Source: Shewanella sp. MTB7
Lineage (GTDB): Bacteria; Pseudomonadota; Gammaproteobacteria; Enterobacterales; Shewanellaceae
Assembly: GCF_027571385.1 (NCBI RefSeq)
Contig: NZ_CP085636.1
Span: 620,001-684,000, forward strand
DNA length: 64,000 nucleotides
Reading direction: 5' to 3'
In this document: one piece after another, positions 15,736 to 24,825 of the stretch
Numbering within the stretch: position 1 is the stretch's first letter
How the letters are laid out: each line of letters begins with the position of its first letter
Translations under genes and position numbers: made by a program
Notes under the pieces: generated by a model
Seen by the model: only the letters and a program-made list of their open reading frames with translations
Told to the model about the DNA's origin: nothing
Database searches by the model: none

Positions 15736-17724
15736 TTAAAAAGTGTAATCCAGTTTTATCCAAGCTGTACGGCCGGGTTCATTAACCTGAAACATGGGTT
15801 CACTGCCTGGTACATCATTGCCAGCTCCTGATCGACTGATATGCTCTGCATAGGTGATATCGAATAGGTTTTCGATACCAAGACTGACCAAAATGGCATC
15901 ACCATGTTTCCAGGTACCGTTGATCGCTAACGTGCCGAAGCCACTGCTTTCCCCCAGATCCTGTCCTGAGATATTGCCCTGCCCAAGTGTGACTCTGTCT
16001 TGTGCGGCGACCATGCGCCAGAGTAAACCTGCGGTCAAATCTTGGTATTGATAGTCGAGAGAGATGCGTCCCTCCAATGGTGGGATCTGTCCAAGAGGTG
16101 TATCTTGACTGCTGTTTTCACCACGACTATAGCTGAGGGTGGTTTGCGCCGATAAGTTATCGGTAAAGGGATAGCTAATGCCGAACTCTCCGCCCCAGAC
16201 TGTTGCATCGATATTGTATGCTGAAGCACTCTTGGTATTAGTGTCAATAAGAATGTAGTCATCAATCTTGCCGTAGAAGAGTGAGCTTGAAAGCTCTACA
16301 TCACCTTGGTAGATCCAGCCTATATCCATCTGAGTGGTTTTTTCCGGCTTTAGCTCAAAGGCTTTTTCAGTACTATTATCAGAGCCTGATTTCATTATCT
16401 CCCAATAATCCGGGATCCTTTGAGCATGGCCAGCGCCAAGGTAGTATTGGCTGTTGCCTGTTAGGTATTCATAACGCACAAAACCACTGAATAGCTCATC
16501 GGTACGTTTGCCTTGTTGCGCCACAAAAAGCTCAGTCTGCCAATGATCGAATCTAAGGCCTGATAACAAGGTTCCTGCGCGCATCAGGTAACTTGCCTCA
16601 ATAAACAGACCGCTATTTTCATAACGCATATTGTCTTTAAACGGTTTTGAGAGCAGATCATCGAGACCAAAATCGACGTCGGGGGTGATGGCGCGTCCTT
16701 TATGGGTACTCAGCATATAATCGATACCAACAGTGGCTTGCCAGTTATCACTTGGTGTTAGGTCTAACCAAAAATGACCACCAGAGGTACTACGACTAAC
16801 ATTACTGCCTGAATTTATCCCTTGATCGAACTGATCCATAATATGATCGTTTTCATTGGCATAAGCTTGAAATTCAAGTCCGCTAATGAGTTCAAGATCA
16901 AAGTCGAATTGAGCCAATAACGTGAGATTTTCATTGCTGATCTCGCGGGCTTTATTGGCTCGATCGGCATACTCTGCTTCACCACTGGATTCACCATAGG
17001 CGAGTTCGATAACACTGGTATCTGTCGGCGTCCATCCAAGTGCAATATTATAGTTATTTCGGTCATAACTCGACTGCACGGTATTACCGTCACCGTCTTG
17101 GTAGTGATCGCTGCTCGATTGATTAATATCGAGATCAAAGTAGTACTTCTCGTCGCCTGCCTTTAACTCAACCAGATAATCTCTGCGGTCGAAACTTCCC
17201 CCTGTGATGCTAGCTCGACCTTCTAGATCTTGTTCGGTAAAGCTGTGACGATCTTTCTCAAATAGCACGGTTCCTGCCGATCCTACGGGACCATACTTCA
17301 CCGTTTGTGGCCCCTTAATAACAGTAATGCTGTCGTAGGCTTCTGGGTAGATATATGCCGTAGGCGGATCCATTCGTCCGCCACAGGTGCCATAAACATG
17401 CTGACCATCATCGACGATACTCAGACGTGATCCACCTAATCCTCGTAGGGAAGGGTCGCCGCCAGCGCCACCTTTACGTCCTATGCTAAAGCCGGGTATG
17501 GTTTTGAGAAAACCTGCGCCATCATAGGCGGGCAAAGGCAATCTGGGCTTCTTGGGATCGGTGACCACTTTAGTCGGTTCACGCATCAGCTCTCCCGTCA
17601 CGACAATATGCTCATCGCACCTACCTTTGTCACACCCCTGAGCTTCTGCTGAGGTGGTGAAGGGAAGTAGCATGCAGCTTGTAGAGGATAAGATTGACGC
17701 TAATATCAGGTTGTGCCGGTTCAT
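15736..17724 (-). CDS. TonB-dependent copper receptor (OprC/NosA-like)
   Basis: This 662-residue outer-membrane receptor has a signal peptide (cleavage probably after SAEA, about residue 28), a plug domain and a 22-strand-type barrel ending in Phe (LDYTF). The plug contains DGQHVYGTCGGRMDPPTAYI with Cys114-x3-Met118, and a barrel loop contains His294-x-Met296 (NDHIMDQ). Together these reproduce the CxxxM-HxM copper site described for Pseudomonas OprC (family knowledge). The role is therefore probably copper capture or uptake. It is divergent from a 2OG-Fe(II) oxygenase gene. GATAATGAT at 17820-17828 resembles half of a Fur box but is not convincing. Confidence 0.88.
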   Translation of the reverse strand: MNRHNLILASILSSTSCMLLPFTTSAEAQGCDKGRCDEHIVVTGELMREPTKVVTDPKKPRLPLPAYDGAGFLKTIPGFSIGRKGGAGGDPSLRGLGGSRLSIVDDGQHVYGTCGGRMDPPTAYIYPEAYDSITVIKGPQTVKYGPVGSAGTVLFEKDRHSFTEQDLEGRASITGGSFDRRDYLVELKAGDEKYYFDLDINQSSSDHYQDGDGNTVQSSYDRNNYNIALGWTPTDTSVIELAYGESSGEAEYADRANKAREISNENLTLLAQFDFDLELISGLEFQAYANENDHIMDQFDQGINSGSNVSRSTSGGHFWLDLTPSDNWQATVGIDYMLSTHKGRAITPDVDFGLDDLLSKPFKDNMRYENSGLFIEASYLMRAGTLLSGLRFDHWQTELFVAQQGKRTDELFSGFVRYEYLTGNSQYYLGAGHAQRIPDYWEIMKSGSDNSTEKAFELKPEKTTQMDIGWIYQGDVELSSSLFYGKIDDYILIDTNTKSASAYNIDATVWGGEFGISYPFTDNLSAQTTLSYSRGENSSQDTPLGQIPPLEGRISLDYQYQDLTAGLLWRMVAAQDRVTLGQGNISGQDLGESSGFGTLAINGTWKHGDAILVSLGIENLFDITYAEHISRSGAGNDVPGSEPMFQVNEPGRTAWIKLDYTF

Positions 17725-17979
17725 TGCCAGACTCGGTTCTTAAAATGTGTGCTCTTTTTCGCAGATTTTCAGCTTGTTAACAAAGGTTAAGCCACTGAGT
17801 GCGACAATGTGTCACAGCTGATAATGATGGGGCTCACAGTTTTAGAGTCTAGGTTAGAAATTGATGATCAATCTTTAATCTAAAAAGCTTGCTTAAAAAT
17901 GCTAGTATCACTACTCTCCACGTCCTTTTCGAATTCGTAAGAAGACACTCCGTTTTCTTCTCTTTCATATGAGTAAAAC

Positions 17980-18633
17980 ATGGCGCTACATACAGGGCTA
18001 GAGATAGATCCTAACGTGGATCAATACACCTCGTTATTTGAATCTATTGCACAGGACATTGCTGTTAACGGTTACAGCATTAAACCTAATGCCTTACCAG
18101 TTGAGTTAGCTAGAAAGCTAAGTGCTCGAGCTCAAGCGATAACGGATACTCACTTTAAAGCGGCAGGCATAGGCCGAAGCAGTGAGCTTATGCTGAATAA
18201 TGAGATCCGCACTGATGCAATCTGTTGGATTGTCGGTGATAGTGAGCTTGGTGCAAGTTGGTTTGATTGGGTAGAAGGGCTAAAGCAGTATGTAAATCGA
18301 ACTCTCTTTCTTGGGCTCGAAGAATTTGAAAGTCACTTCGCCCACTATAGCGAAGGGGATTTTTATCAAAAGCATAAGGACGCGTTCCACGGTGAATCAA
18401 ACCGAATTTTAACTCTGGTAGCTTATTTGAATGAGGATTGGAGCGAAGAGTGTGGCGGCGAGCTTCTTGTTTATCCCGATGACTCAGATGAAGTGTTGGT
18501 CAAAGTTACTCCACACTTCGGTACTATTGTGGTCTTCATGAGTGAAGAGTTCCCCCATGAAGTGTTACCGGCTAAGTGTGACCGCTACTCTATCGCCACC
18601 TGGTTTAGACGCAAGTCAGATAAGCTGAGTTGA
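17980..18633 (+). CDS. 2OG-Fe(II) oxygenase family protein
   Basis: This 217-residue protein resembles bacterial prolyl-4-hydroxylase-like 2-oxoglutarate/Fe(II) dioxygenases. The metal ligands His-x-Asp appear in YQKHKDAFH (about residues 132-134) and the distal His in EEFPHEVLPA (about residue 190). The 2OG-binding Arg is about ten residues later, in CDRYSIATWF. The ECGGELLVYP strand is typical of the fold. The substrate is unknown. It is divergent from the copper receptor (255-bp gap), but no functional link can be shown. Confidence 0.8.
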   Translation: MALHTGLEIDPNVDQYTSLFESIAQDIAVNGYSIKPNALPVELARKLSARAQAITDTHFKAAGIGRSSELMLNNEIRTDAICWIVGDSELGASWFDWVEGLKQYVNRTLFLGLEEFESHFAHYSEGDFYQKHKDAFHGESNRILTLVAYLNEDWSEECGGELLVYPDDSDEVLVKVTPHFGTIVVFMSEEFPHEVLPAKCDRYSIATWFRRKSDKLS

Positions 18634-18812
18634 GGCTAAGAAGGGCGGCACTTTGTGCCTGCGAGGCTAGGACGCTACGCTTCGAGATCGCTCGCAGGCT
18701 CACTTGCTAGGGCGACTCACTTGAGTACGGAACGCTTCGCTTACGGAATAGCCTATGGCTACAGGAACGCGTTGCTTACAGTAAAAGCAACACTGAGCAT
18801 TTGCCATTGCCG

Positions 18813-18833
18813 TCATCCCGGGCTTGTTCCGGG
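18813..18833. repeat. dispersed palindromic repeat (CATCCCGG type)
   Basis: ATCCCGG and CCGGGAT are separated by 7 nt inside the phrase CCGTCATCCCGGGC..GTTCCGGGATCCA. This resembles short palindromic intergenic repeats seen in many proteobacterial genomes (recalled, not searched). Confidence 0.55.
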
Positions 18834-19125
18834 ATCCATTCTTTTGAACTTAAGCGATGAAGGGCGGGCAGCTATAAATTCAAGAGATAAAGGCTTTAGT
18901 TGTTGCTGTTGCACTTCTCCGTGGCCCTTCGTGTTCTCTGTGGTGAATAGATTTTTTTTGAACAAAGGGATCGCGTAGCCAATTGAGCTTAAATCGAAAC
19001 GGGTAAATACAGGGCGTTAACCATGCTTGTCCTTATATATTTTTAGGTTATTTCAGCGGAAGTGGCAGCGGTCTAAGCTACCTAGACAAAGCTATTTAAG
19101 TGGGATATCTTACAGATTACTTAAT

Positions 19126-19237
19126 AAGCAGTTGGTTGGTAAAGTAATCGCTTGAATAAGTAGTCATTCGAGTGAATAATCAATTGAATAAGTATTCACT
19201 CGAATAAAATGCCATGTTCATAAGTAGTCACTTGAGT
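19126..19237. repeat. degenerate 16-bp tandem repeat, 7 copies
   Basis: Units starting at 19126, 19142, 19158, 19174, 19190, 19206 and 19222 align without gaps to a consensus near AAGTARTCACTTGAAT. Copies 3 and 5 also form a 13-bp inverted repeat (19166-19178 with 19193-19205). The 16-bp period is not a codon multiple, so it is noncoding. It could be an array of regulator sites or a decaying microsatellite. Confidence 0.75.
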
Positions 19238-19496
19238 GGGTGGGTGCTTTTTTGCTAATTAAAACAGCTTGATGCGTTTTCGTTCAGGCTTTTTGTTATC
19301 TGCAATATGGGATAGGCAAGGCGGGGGATACTGCTTTAATCGGGGAAACATGTGGGGTCAGTGTGAACATGCTTCTTTGTCCCAAATCTGGACGTCAATA
19401 AAACCATCAAAACCATCAAAACCATCCAATGAACCCACCTAAGTGATACTTAAACTTGTTCTCCGACAAGTTAGTCAGTTTTGACTTCACAGATAA

Positions 19497-19530
19497 AAAA
19501 ATGGCCCTATATCGCTATAGGGCCATTTTT
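19497..19530. terminator. bidirectional terminator after the NSS transporter gene
   Basis: ATGGCCCTATA-TCGC-TATAGGGCCAT is flanked by A-run and T-run on both sides, giving a Rho-independent terminator for the minus-strand transporter (stop at 19552). Confidence 0.9.
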
Positions 19531-19551
19531 ATTTAAGACTATTTAGTCTTA

Positions 19552-20907
19552 CTAAGTAAATAGCTGAATAATGATCAGCGTGATCAATGCTGGACACACG
19601 TACTTTACATACAGTGGCCAGATGCGCCAGAACAAGCTGTTACTGTTAACGCCCTCTTGAGCTTGTATGTCCTTGAGTAAGTCATTACGTTGCCATACCC
19701 AGCCTAGATAGATAGCAATACCCAGTGCGATAAGAGGTTGAGCTCGCTCCGTGGTCAAGGTGATCATAAAGCTAAACAGCTGATCGAAATTCAATACCAC
19801 AATCAGAGATAACACGATCACTAGGGCACCAATTAAGTAGGTGGCTTTGTTACGGTTTATCGACTTTCTCTCCATCAGATAACTGGTGGGGACTTCGACA
19901 ATCGAGATGGCGGAAGTAAGGCCTGCTATGGTCATCAAGACGAAAAATACAAAAGCCAACAGGTATTGTAGTGTGCCGCCTAAGGTATCAAATAGTGCGG
20001 GCAGTACGGTAAACACTAAGGTATCGGAATTGAGTAAACTGCCATCCTCAGCAAAAATTTGCACACCATTGTGTTGCGCCACATACATGGCTGGAATGAT
20101 CATCATGGCAGCGAGGAAAGCAACACTGGTGTCAGTTAACGTGACATAGGCAGTAAGCTTACCAAGGTTTTCGTTCTTATTTAGGTATGCCCCGTAAACC
20201 ATCATGGCACCTGTGCCGATAGTTAATGAGAAGAAGGTTTGCCCTAGTGCACCAATAAGCACATCGGCATCCCAAATTCGAGAGAAGTCAGGTACTAGCA
20301 ATGCCTCTAATCCAGTCATCGCCCCTGGTTGAGTTAGGATGTAGATCACGCCCATGACTAGGATAAGTAGCAATAGCGGCATTAACCTTTTTGACCACAG
20401 TTCGATACCTTTTTGTACTCCTTGGCGTATTACCCAGATCACCATCAGGATAAACAGTGTCGTGAACACTAAATTACGGGAGAGGGAGAACTCCATCAAC
20501 CATGCTGATACCTCTGTAAAGCCAAACATTTCAGCTATCGGCGCTAAGGCAAAGCTGACAAACCAACCGGAAAGTATGGTGTAGAAGGTACAGATCAATG
20601 TGGCGGTAATAATTGAAATAAAACCGATGGCTTTCCCTATTTTTCTATTGACTTTTCCGGTGCCTATTTTAGCCATTGCATCGGCGGGATTGGTTTGTCC
20701 GTGGCGGCCAATCATCAGCTCGGCGACCAACATGGGATAACCCAGAATTAAGATAAGCACCAGATACACAAGCAGGAAAGCGCCGCCACCATGGGTTGCA
20801 GCTTGTGTGGGAAAACCCCAGATATTACCGACACCAACGGCTGAGCCTGCGGCTGCCATGATGAAACCTATTCTGGAACTAAAATGGGTGGACTCTGTAC
20901 TGCTCAT
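19552..20907 (-). CDS. sodium-dependent transporter, NSS/SNF family
   Basis: This 451-residue inner-membrane symporter has about 11-12 hydrophobic segments. The N-terminal SRIGFIMAAAGSAVGVGNIWGFP (about residues 10-32) is the Na+/substrate-binding unwound TM1 signature of neurotransmitter:sodium symporters, and GGGAFLLVYL follows. Bacterial members move amino acids with Na+. The longer frame from 20949 has no ribosome binding site. The start at MSSTESTHF fits the family. The Lrp-type regulator gene lies just upstream on the same strand, and such pairs often concern amino acid transport (inference). Confidence 0.88.
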   Translation of the reverse strand: MSSTESTHFSSRIGFIMAAAGSAVGVGNIWGFPTQAATHGGGAFLLVYLVLILILGYPMLVAELMIGRHGQTNPADAMAKIGTGKVNRKIGKAIGFISIITATLICTFYTILSGWFVSFALAPIAEMFGFTEVSAWLMEFSLSRNLVFTTLFILMVIWVIRQGVQKGIELWSKRLMPLLLLILVMGVIYILTQPGAMTGLEALLVPDFSRIWDADVLIGALGQTFFSLTIGTGAMMVYGAYLNKNENLGKLTAYVTLTDTSVAFLAAMMIIPAMYVAQHNGVQIFAEDGSLLNSDTLVFTVLPALFDTLGGTLQYLLAFVFFVLMTIAGLTSAISIVEVPTSYLMERKSINRNKATYLIGALVIVLSLIVVLNFDQLFSFMITLTTERAQPLIALGIAIYLGWVWQRNDLLKDIQAQEGVNSNSLFWRIWPLYVKYVCPALITLIIIQLFT

Positions 20908-21160
20908 GCTTATCTCACTTACTTTCTTTCTCTCTTCAAGAGGGGGCATGATAGAGGTTTACTACGCTAGGTCAATGAGGATTTATAGCTTGAAAGTGTT
21001 TGTGCTTAGGCTTTAATCTCGTTAATTCGTGTTTTTGTGATTCATCTTTGCTTCTAGAGTGTTATTTGTGAAACATTCTTGCCTTGGTGGTGGTGTGGTG
21101 GAGAACGACGCAAGATTATCGCGTTTCAATTAATTTCATAACCGGGACGTTAACTCACAC

Positions 21161-21182
21161 CGGCAAGCTTTTAAACTTGCCG
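21161..21182. repeat. hairpin downstream of the Lrp-type regulator
   Basis: CGGCAAG and CTTGCCG form a perfect 7-bp stem with an 8-nt loop, 9 nt after the regulator's stop codon. There is no T-run, so it is a possible weak terminator between this gene and the transporter. Confidence 0.4.
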
Positions 21183-21190
21183 AAGATAGA

Positions 21191-21667
21191 TTAAGAGGGC
21201 AGTGGAATACTGGTTTTGCTCTTTACCTGTTTAAGCACGAAACTGGATTTGACCCCTGAGATATGAGGATTCGTTGTGAGTTTCTCAAGCAGGAAAAACT
21301 TAAACTCCTTCATATCGGCAATAAGGACTTTGAGTTGGTAGTCGGCATCACTTCCTGTTAATAGGCAGCACTCCTGAACTTCGTCATACCCTGCAATGGT
21401 ATTTTCAAAGGATTCTAAAATAGCCTTAGAATGTCTTTCCAATCTGACTTGAACGTAGGCGGTGAGTGATAGATTAAAATGTTCAGCTGACAGTAGAGTC
21501 GCATATCCAGCGATATAGCCAGACTCCTCTAGGGCTTTTACACGTCTGGAGCAGGGTGAAGCTGATAATCCCACTCTTTCCGCCAGTTCTTGATTTGATA
21601 ATTTACCTTGGCTTTGAAGTAACGTTAAAATGGCTAGATCGATTTTATCGAGTTGTAGCTCTGCCAT
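21191..21667 (-). CDS. Lrp/AsnC family transcriptional regulator
   Basis: This is a 158-residue regulator with an N-terminal helix-turn-helix (SNQELAERVGLSASPCSRRVKALEESG, about residues 24-50) and a C-terminal RAM/ACT-like effector domain (YVQVRLERH, CCLLTGSDADYQLKV). The family senses amino acids and often controls neighbouring transport or degradation genes. Here the next gene downstream is an NSS-type Na+ transporter. Leucine-responsive Lrp itself is longer in identity to E. coli, so no symbol is given. Confidence 0.88.
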   Translation of the reverse strand: MAELQLDKIDLAILTLLQSQGKLSNQELAERVGLSASPCSRRVKALEESGYIAGYATLLSAEHFNLSLTAYVQVRLERHSKAILESFENTIAGYDEVQECCLLTGSDADYQLKVLIADMKEFKFFLLEKLTTNPHISGVKSSFVLKQVKSKTSIPLPS

Positions 21668-21761
21668 AGCAGTAGATCTCTATTTATTTTAACCTTATAC
21701 CGATAGGTATTAGTTAAGCATACCGTTAAATTTAAAATGAAGAGAGCTGGCTCTTGTCATT

Positions 21762-22571
21762 TTATTGAGTGTTTTCCAATTTATTTCTGCTTTTGATCAA
21801 CTCTGAGTAGAAGATGCTCAAATAGGGAAAGCCTTTATGTACCACGAAGATTGAAAGTAGACCAATCCCACCGCCAAGAATTGTAGAGGCAAGCACATCT
21901 TGAGACCAATGCATGCCAAGTAGCATACGGCTAAACCCCATGCCTATGCTCCAGAGAAACAACAAACCAGGCAGAACAAGGTTACCAGCGAGTAGAAGAT
22001 AGTAGCTGGCGATCATGGTTAAGGTCAGCGCAAATAGTGTGTGGCCAGAGGGGAAAGCAAAACCCACTTCATGTTTCCAATGCTGTTTAACCAAAGGAGA
22101 GAGGACATGCTCTGAATGGGCATGTTCGAGTCTATCTAGTGCGTTGCTCATCTCAGCTTTTCGTTGCAACTTAGGTAACGAGTAAAAATTGTCAATATCA
22201 AGCTGATATTGTGACGCTAACCAGGCAGCATTGGGCCTAGGTTCATTGAAGTAAGGCTTAAGAAAGCTGTTTAAGGTGAGTGTGGTACACATGCCTAATG
22301 AAATAGCGAGAAACAGGCTAATGAATTGCGGTTTAGATAACAGCTGATAGCTTAAGAGTAAGACCAGCAATACTGTGGTAACACCATAGGGGGCAGTGCC
22401 TGTTGAGGTTAGCCAAAACAGAAGGTTAGCCAGTGTCGAATTTAAGGGGATCAGCGGAAAGAGTGACGTATTAAGCATCAGTAAAATGGCCGGTATGATA
22501 GCGAGAATGGTCCAGCCAAAAATCATAGGGACAATAGGGGAACGAATGATTGCAGAAGGTGCTTTCATCAA
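21762..22571 (-). CDS. PAP2-family membrane phosphatase (PgpB-like)
   Basis: The 269-residue inner-membrane protein has about six TM segments. All three phosphatidic acid phosphatase motifs are visible: KPYFNEPRP (about residues 106-114), FPSGHT (about 174-178) and SRMLLGMHWSQD (about 214-225). The long loop between motifs 1 and 2 is like PgpB. It probably dephosphorylates phosphatidylglycerol phosphate, undecaprenyl pyrophosphate or similar lipids. It is a single gene with no obvious operon partners. Confidence 0.85.
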   Translation of the reverse strand: MMKAPSAIIRSPIVPMIFGWTILAIIPAILLMLNTSLFPLIPLNSTLANLLFWLTSTGTAPYGVTTVLLVLLLSYQLLSKPQFISLFLAISLGMCTTLTLNSFLKPYFNEPRPNAAWLASQYQLDIDNFYSLPKLQRKAEMSNALDRLEHAHSEHVLSPLVKQHWKHEVGFAFPSGHTLFALTLTMIASYYLLLAGNLVLPGLLFLWSIGMGFSRMLLGMHWSQDVLASTILGGGIGLLSIFVVHKGFPYLSIFYSELIKSRNKLENTQ

Positions 22572-22879
22572 AAAGAATGCCTTTTAGTACAGTTTATAAA
22601 CGCAAGCCGCTTAGGCTAACTTGCAAAAATCATATTGCCAAGCAGATAGCTTGATAAACAAGCAAAGCGAATGAATTAACATCATGGATTTAACTGGTCA
22701 TTAACACTTGTGTAAATTATTAACGTAAAAATGACTGAGAAAACCCCCTATGACCATATTACGCCATTGGGGCTTCAAAACCGTGTTTTTAAAGATGGGA
22801 TGTTGCTTATGTTAGTGACTCCTTACATAAACAACATTATAACGGGTGATATTCACAAGCGACGTTGAGGATAAATCAT
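22572..22879. other. 308-bp intergenic stretch with an imperfect inverted repeat
   Basis: This lies downstream of creD and upstream of the PAP2 gene. It contains a 12-bp inverted repeat with one mismatch (TGTTGCTTATGT 22801-22812, ACATAAACAACA 22825-22836) and a GCAAG/CTTGC pair at about 22603-22625. No gene or clear T-tailed terminator is seen. Confidence 0.5.
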
Positions 22880-24226
22880 TTACGCTTCAACACTTCGATG
22901 ACGTGTAATGAACATGAGTGCTAAGAGGACTGTAAGCAGTAGGCCTGTGCCCATTAAGAGTGCGTAATCTTCAAGCTTGAGTATTGAATAAAGTACGCCA
23001 TAAAGACTCACTAACATGGCGGCCATAATCCTTCCCTTCTTTACACTGGCTGTGGCACTGCCAACATAGGCTGATATTGATAAAATCGGAATGCTGGCGG
23101 CAATAGAGTAGGCATAGTTAAAAGCCAAATGCTCAGAGAGCGAGAGAAGCAGTAGATAAAATAGCGTGACAGCACAGCCTACTAAGAGGTATTGAACTAA
23201 ATTAAGGCGTGTATTCTGGCTTAATTCGAAGATCAGCAGCATGATAAAAGTGAGGGCGATAAATAGCATGCCGTACTTTACAGAGCGTTTAATTTTACCA
23301 TAGTGAGTGACGGGTTCAAAAAGCTGGCTGCTTGCCTGAACTTCGGTGAGGTCGATATCCTGATCACTACTAAACACTTGAGGATAGTTACGGGTCAGGT
23401 GACTGATTTGCCAGTCGGCACTGAAGCCAGTATCGGAGATCTCTCTATTGGTGGGTAAGATCCCGTTGAAACTAGGGTGGGGCCAGTCTGTGGTGATCTT
23501 TATATCGGTATGTTCACCTAAAGGTAGTGCACTAATGGACTGCGACCCACGTAGTGCTATGACAAATTCTACTTCAAACTTTTTCTGTGTTAGATCCACT
23601 GAGATAGGCTGGTGAAATCCACGCTCTAACCCTTGCAGACGATCCAGTCCTGTGCCGGGCATGATGCCATTATCGACTAGAGTTGATAGCGTCTCACCTT
23701 GTGTGTTGAGTAGGGTAAACTGTTCAATTTTTTCAATCGCCTGATTGGCTGAAATACCGAAAACAAGACGGGCATTATCAATTTTGAGTTCAACGAGATT
23801 TTCGATGTCCAGCTTAGGTATCACAAATTTAGCCTTGCCAGTGACAGCCGCACCATAAACAAGTGACTGATATATGCCTCTGGAGCGAAAATCGTGTTTA
23901 AGATCCATCGCTAAGGTTAAATGTTTAGGGAGTATAACAAGCTCACTTTGGTATTCTGACTTGAACTTTACCGGCTCCCCAGCATCATTCACTTTCTCTT
24001 TTATCACTTGATAACGATAAGGGATGACAAGCGCAGGCCCAGAGACTCGTTGTTGTGGTCCCCATGATTGGCCTATTTCATTGATGACGTCATGATAGAG
24101 GTATTGGCGGTCAGAGGTCATGTTCATCACGATCCCTAAAGGGATTGCCGATAGCAGTGATATGGCGACCAAGATGATTATTTTGTGGGTGATATTGCTG
24201 GCAGCTGTTGTGAATAAGTTGAGCAT
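22880..24226 (-). CDS. creD: CreD-like inner membrane protein
   Basis: This 448-residue protein has one N-terminal TM segment (about residues 17-32), a large periplasmic domain starting with the family phrase RQYLYHDVINEIGQSWGPQQRVSGPALVIPY, and a cluster of five or six TM helices from about residue 310. This is the layout of CreD/Cet family proteins, known from the CreBC regulon and colicin E2 tolerance. No creBC genes are next to it. The biochemical function of the family is unclear. Confidence 0.88.
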   Translation of the reverse strand: MLNLFTTAASNITHKIIILVAISLLSAIPLGIVMNMTSDRQYLYHDVINEIGQSWGPQQRVSGPALVIPYRYQVIKEKVNDAGEPVKFKSEYQSELVILPKHLTLAMDLKHDFRSRGIYQSLVYGAAVTGKAKFVIPKLDIENLVELKIDNARLVFGISANQAIEKIEQFTLLNTQGETLSTLVDNGIMPGTGLDRLQGLERGFHQPISVDLTQKKFEVEFVIALRGSQSISALPLGEHTDIKITTDWPHPSFNGILPTNREISDTGFSADWQISHLTRNYPQVFSSDQDIDLTEVQASSQLFEPVTHYGKIKRSVKYGMLFIALTFIMLLIFELSQNTRLNLVQYLLVGCAVTLFYLLLLSLSEHLAFNYAYSIAASIPILSISAYVGSATASVKKGRIMAAMLVSLYGVLYSILKLEDYALLMGTGLLLTVLLALMFITRHRSVEA

Positions 24227-24354
24227 TGCTGATTACCTTTCCCTTTATTGAGTAATATTTCCTGTCGGTATTGAAACAGAATAGTGCGAGGGGAGGGGGG
24301 CAAGGCGATGATCAATAGTGGCAAAAAAGAGGCTTTGTGATGATCATAAAAACA

Positions 24355-24380
24355 AAAAAGAGCGCGTAAGCACTCTTTTT
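24355..24380. terminator. intrinsic terminator after ubiK
   Basis: AAAAAGAG...CTCTTTTT, with an inner GC/GC pair and one mismatch, lies 50 nt downstream of the minus-strand ubiK stop. T-runs on both strands make it potentially bidirectional. Confidence 0.8.
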
Positions 24381-24430
24381 CTGTTGGGAGTTAGCGAATA
24401 AGTTCCCTTACTTTCTCTGAGTTGGACAGA

Positions 24431-24697
24431 TTATTCTGCAGACTCTTCACGTTCGTTAAGCTTCTTCTCAAGCGCATTGACTTGTGCTTGCAGTGCTTCA
24501 AGTTTTTCGCGGGTTTTCAATAATACGTGTTGTTGTATTTCAAACTCTTCATGGGAAACCACATCTAACTTCATTAGCTGGTTCTGCAGGATCTGTTTGC
24601 TCTTCTCTTCGAATTCACCGGCAAACTGCTTCAAGCCATTTGGTAGGTTTTCGCTCAGTTGCTTAGCAACCTCTTCGATTTTCTTTGGATTGAACAT
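24431..24697 (-). CDS. ubiK: ubiquinone biosynthesis accessory factor UbiK (YqiC/BMFP family)
   Basis: This 88-residue protein starts MFNPKKIEEVAKQLSENLP, the UbiK/YqiC N-terminus. An amphipathic region follows, with a C-terminal coiled coil (about residues 52-85). In E. coli UbiK interacts with UbiJ and aids aerobic ubiquinone synthesis, and related BMFP proteins fuse membranes. The gene stands alone between terminators. Confidence 0.9.
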   Translation of the reverse strand: MFNPKKIEEVAKQLSENLPNGLKQFAGEFEEKSKQILQNQLMKLDVVSHEEFEIQQHVLLKTREKLEALQAQVNALEKKLNEREESAE

Positions 24698-24825
24698 GGT
24701 TTATTTCCGCCATTAGCTATGAATGTATATTACTTAAGAGTGTACCTGAGGGTGTCATTTTAAGAAACCTGTGAGATCAGTAACGGGTTAACCTCAATTC
24801 AGGATTATAGGTTTAGGTTAGTAAC

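Larger units (their letters stand above)
18634..19551. other. 918-bp gene-free, repeat-rich stretch
   Basis: No convincing gene is seen. It contains relatives of the ilvE-ilvD repeat (18669-18745), a TAGCC-TAT-GGCTA hairpin, an ATCCCGG/CCGGGAT palindromic repeat (18813-18833) of the widespread CCGTCATCCCGG..CCGGGATCC type, a 16-bp tandem array (19126-19237), three copies of AAACCATCA (about 19400-19427), a hairpin AACTTGT/ACAAGTT (19453-19472), and a terminator (19497-19530). Confidence 0.7.

Noticed and set aside
17820..17828. Fur box upstream of the TonB receptor
   Set aside because: Only 9 bases match half of the 19-bp consensus, and the receptor type points to copper rather than iron.
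18655..18978. 107-codon plus-strand ORF in the gene-free stretch
   Set aside because: Its translation runs through dispersed repeats and the CATCCCGG palindrome, with no family resemblance. It is Arg/Ser/Cys-rich like random repeat translation.
19126..19237. CRISPR array
   Set aside because: The 16-bp units are contiguous with no spacers, and no cas genes are present.
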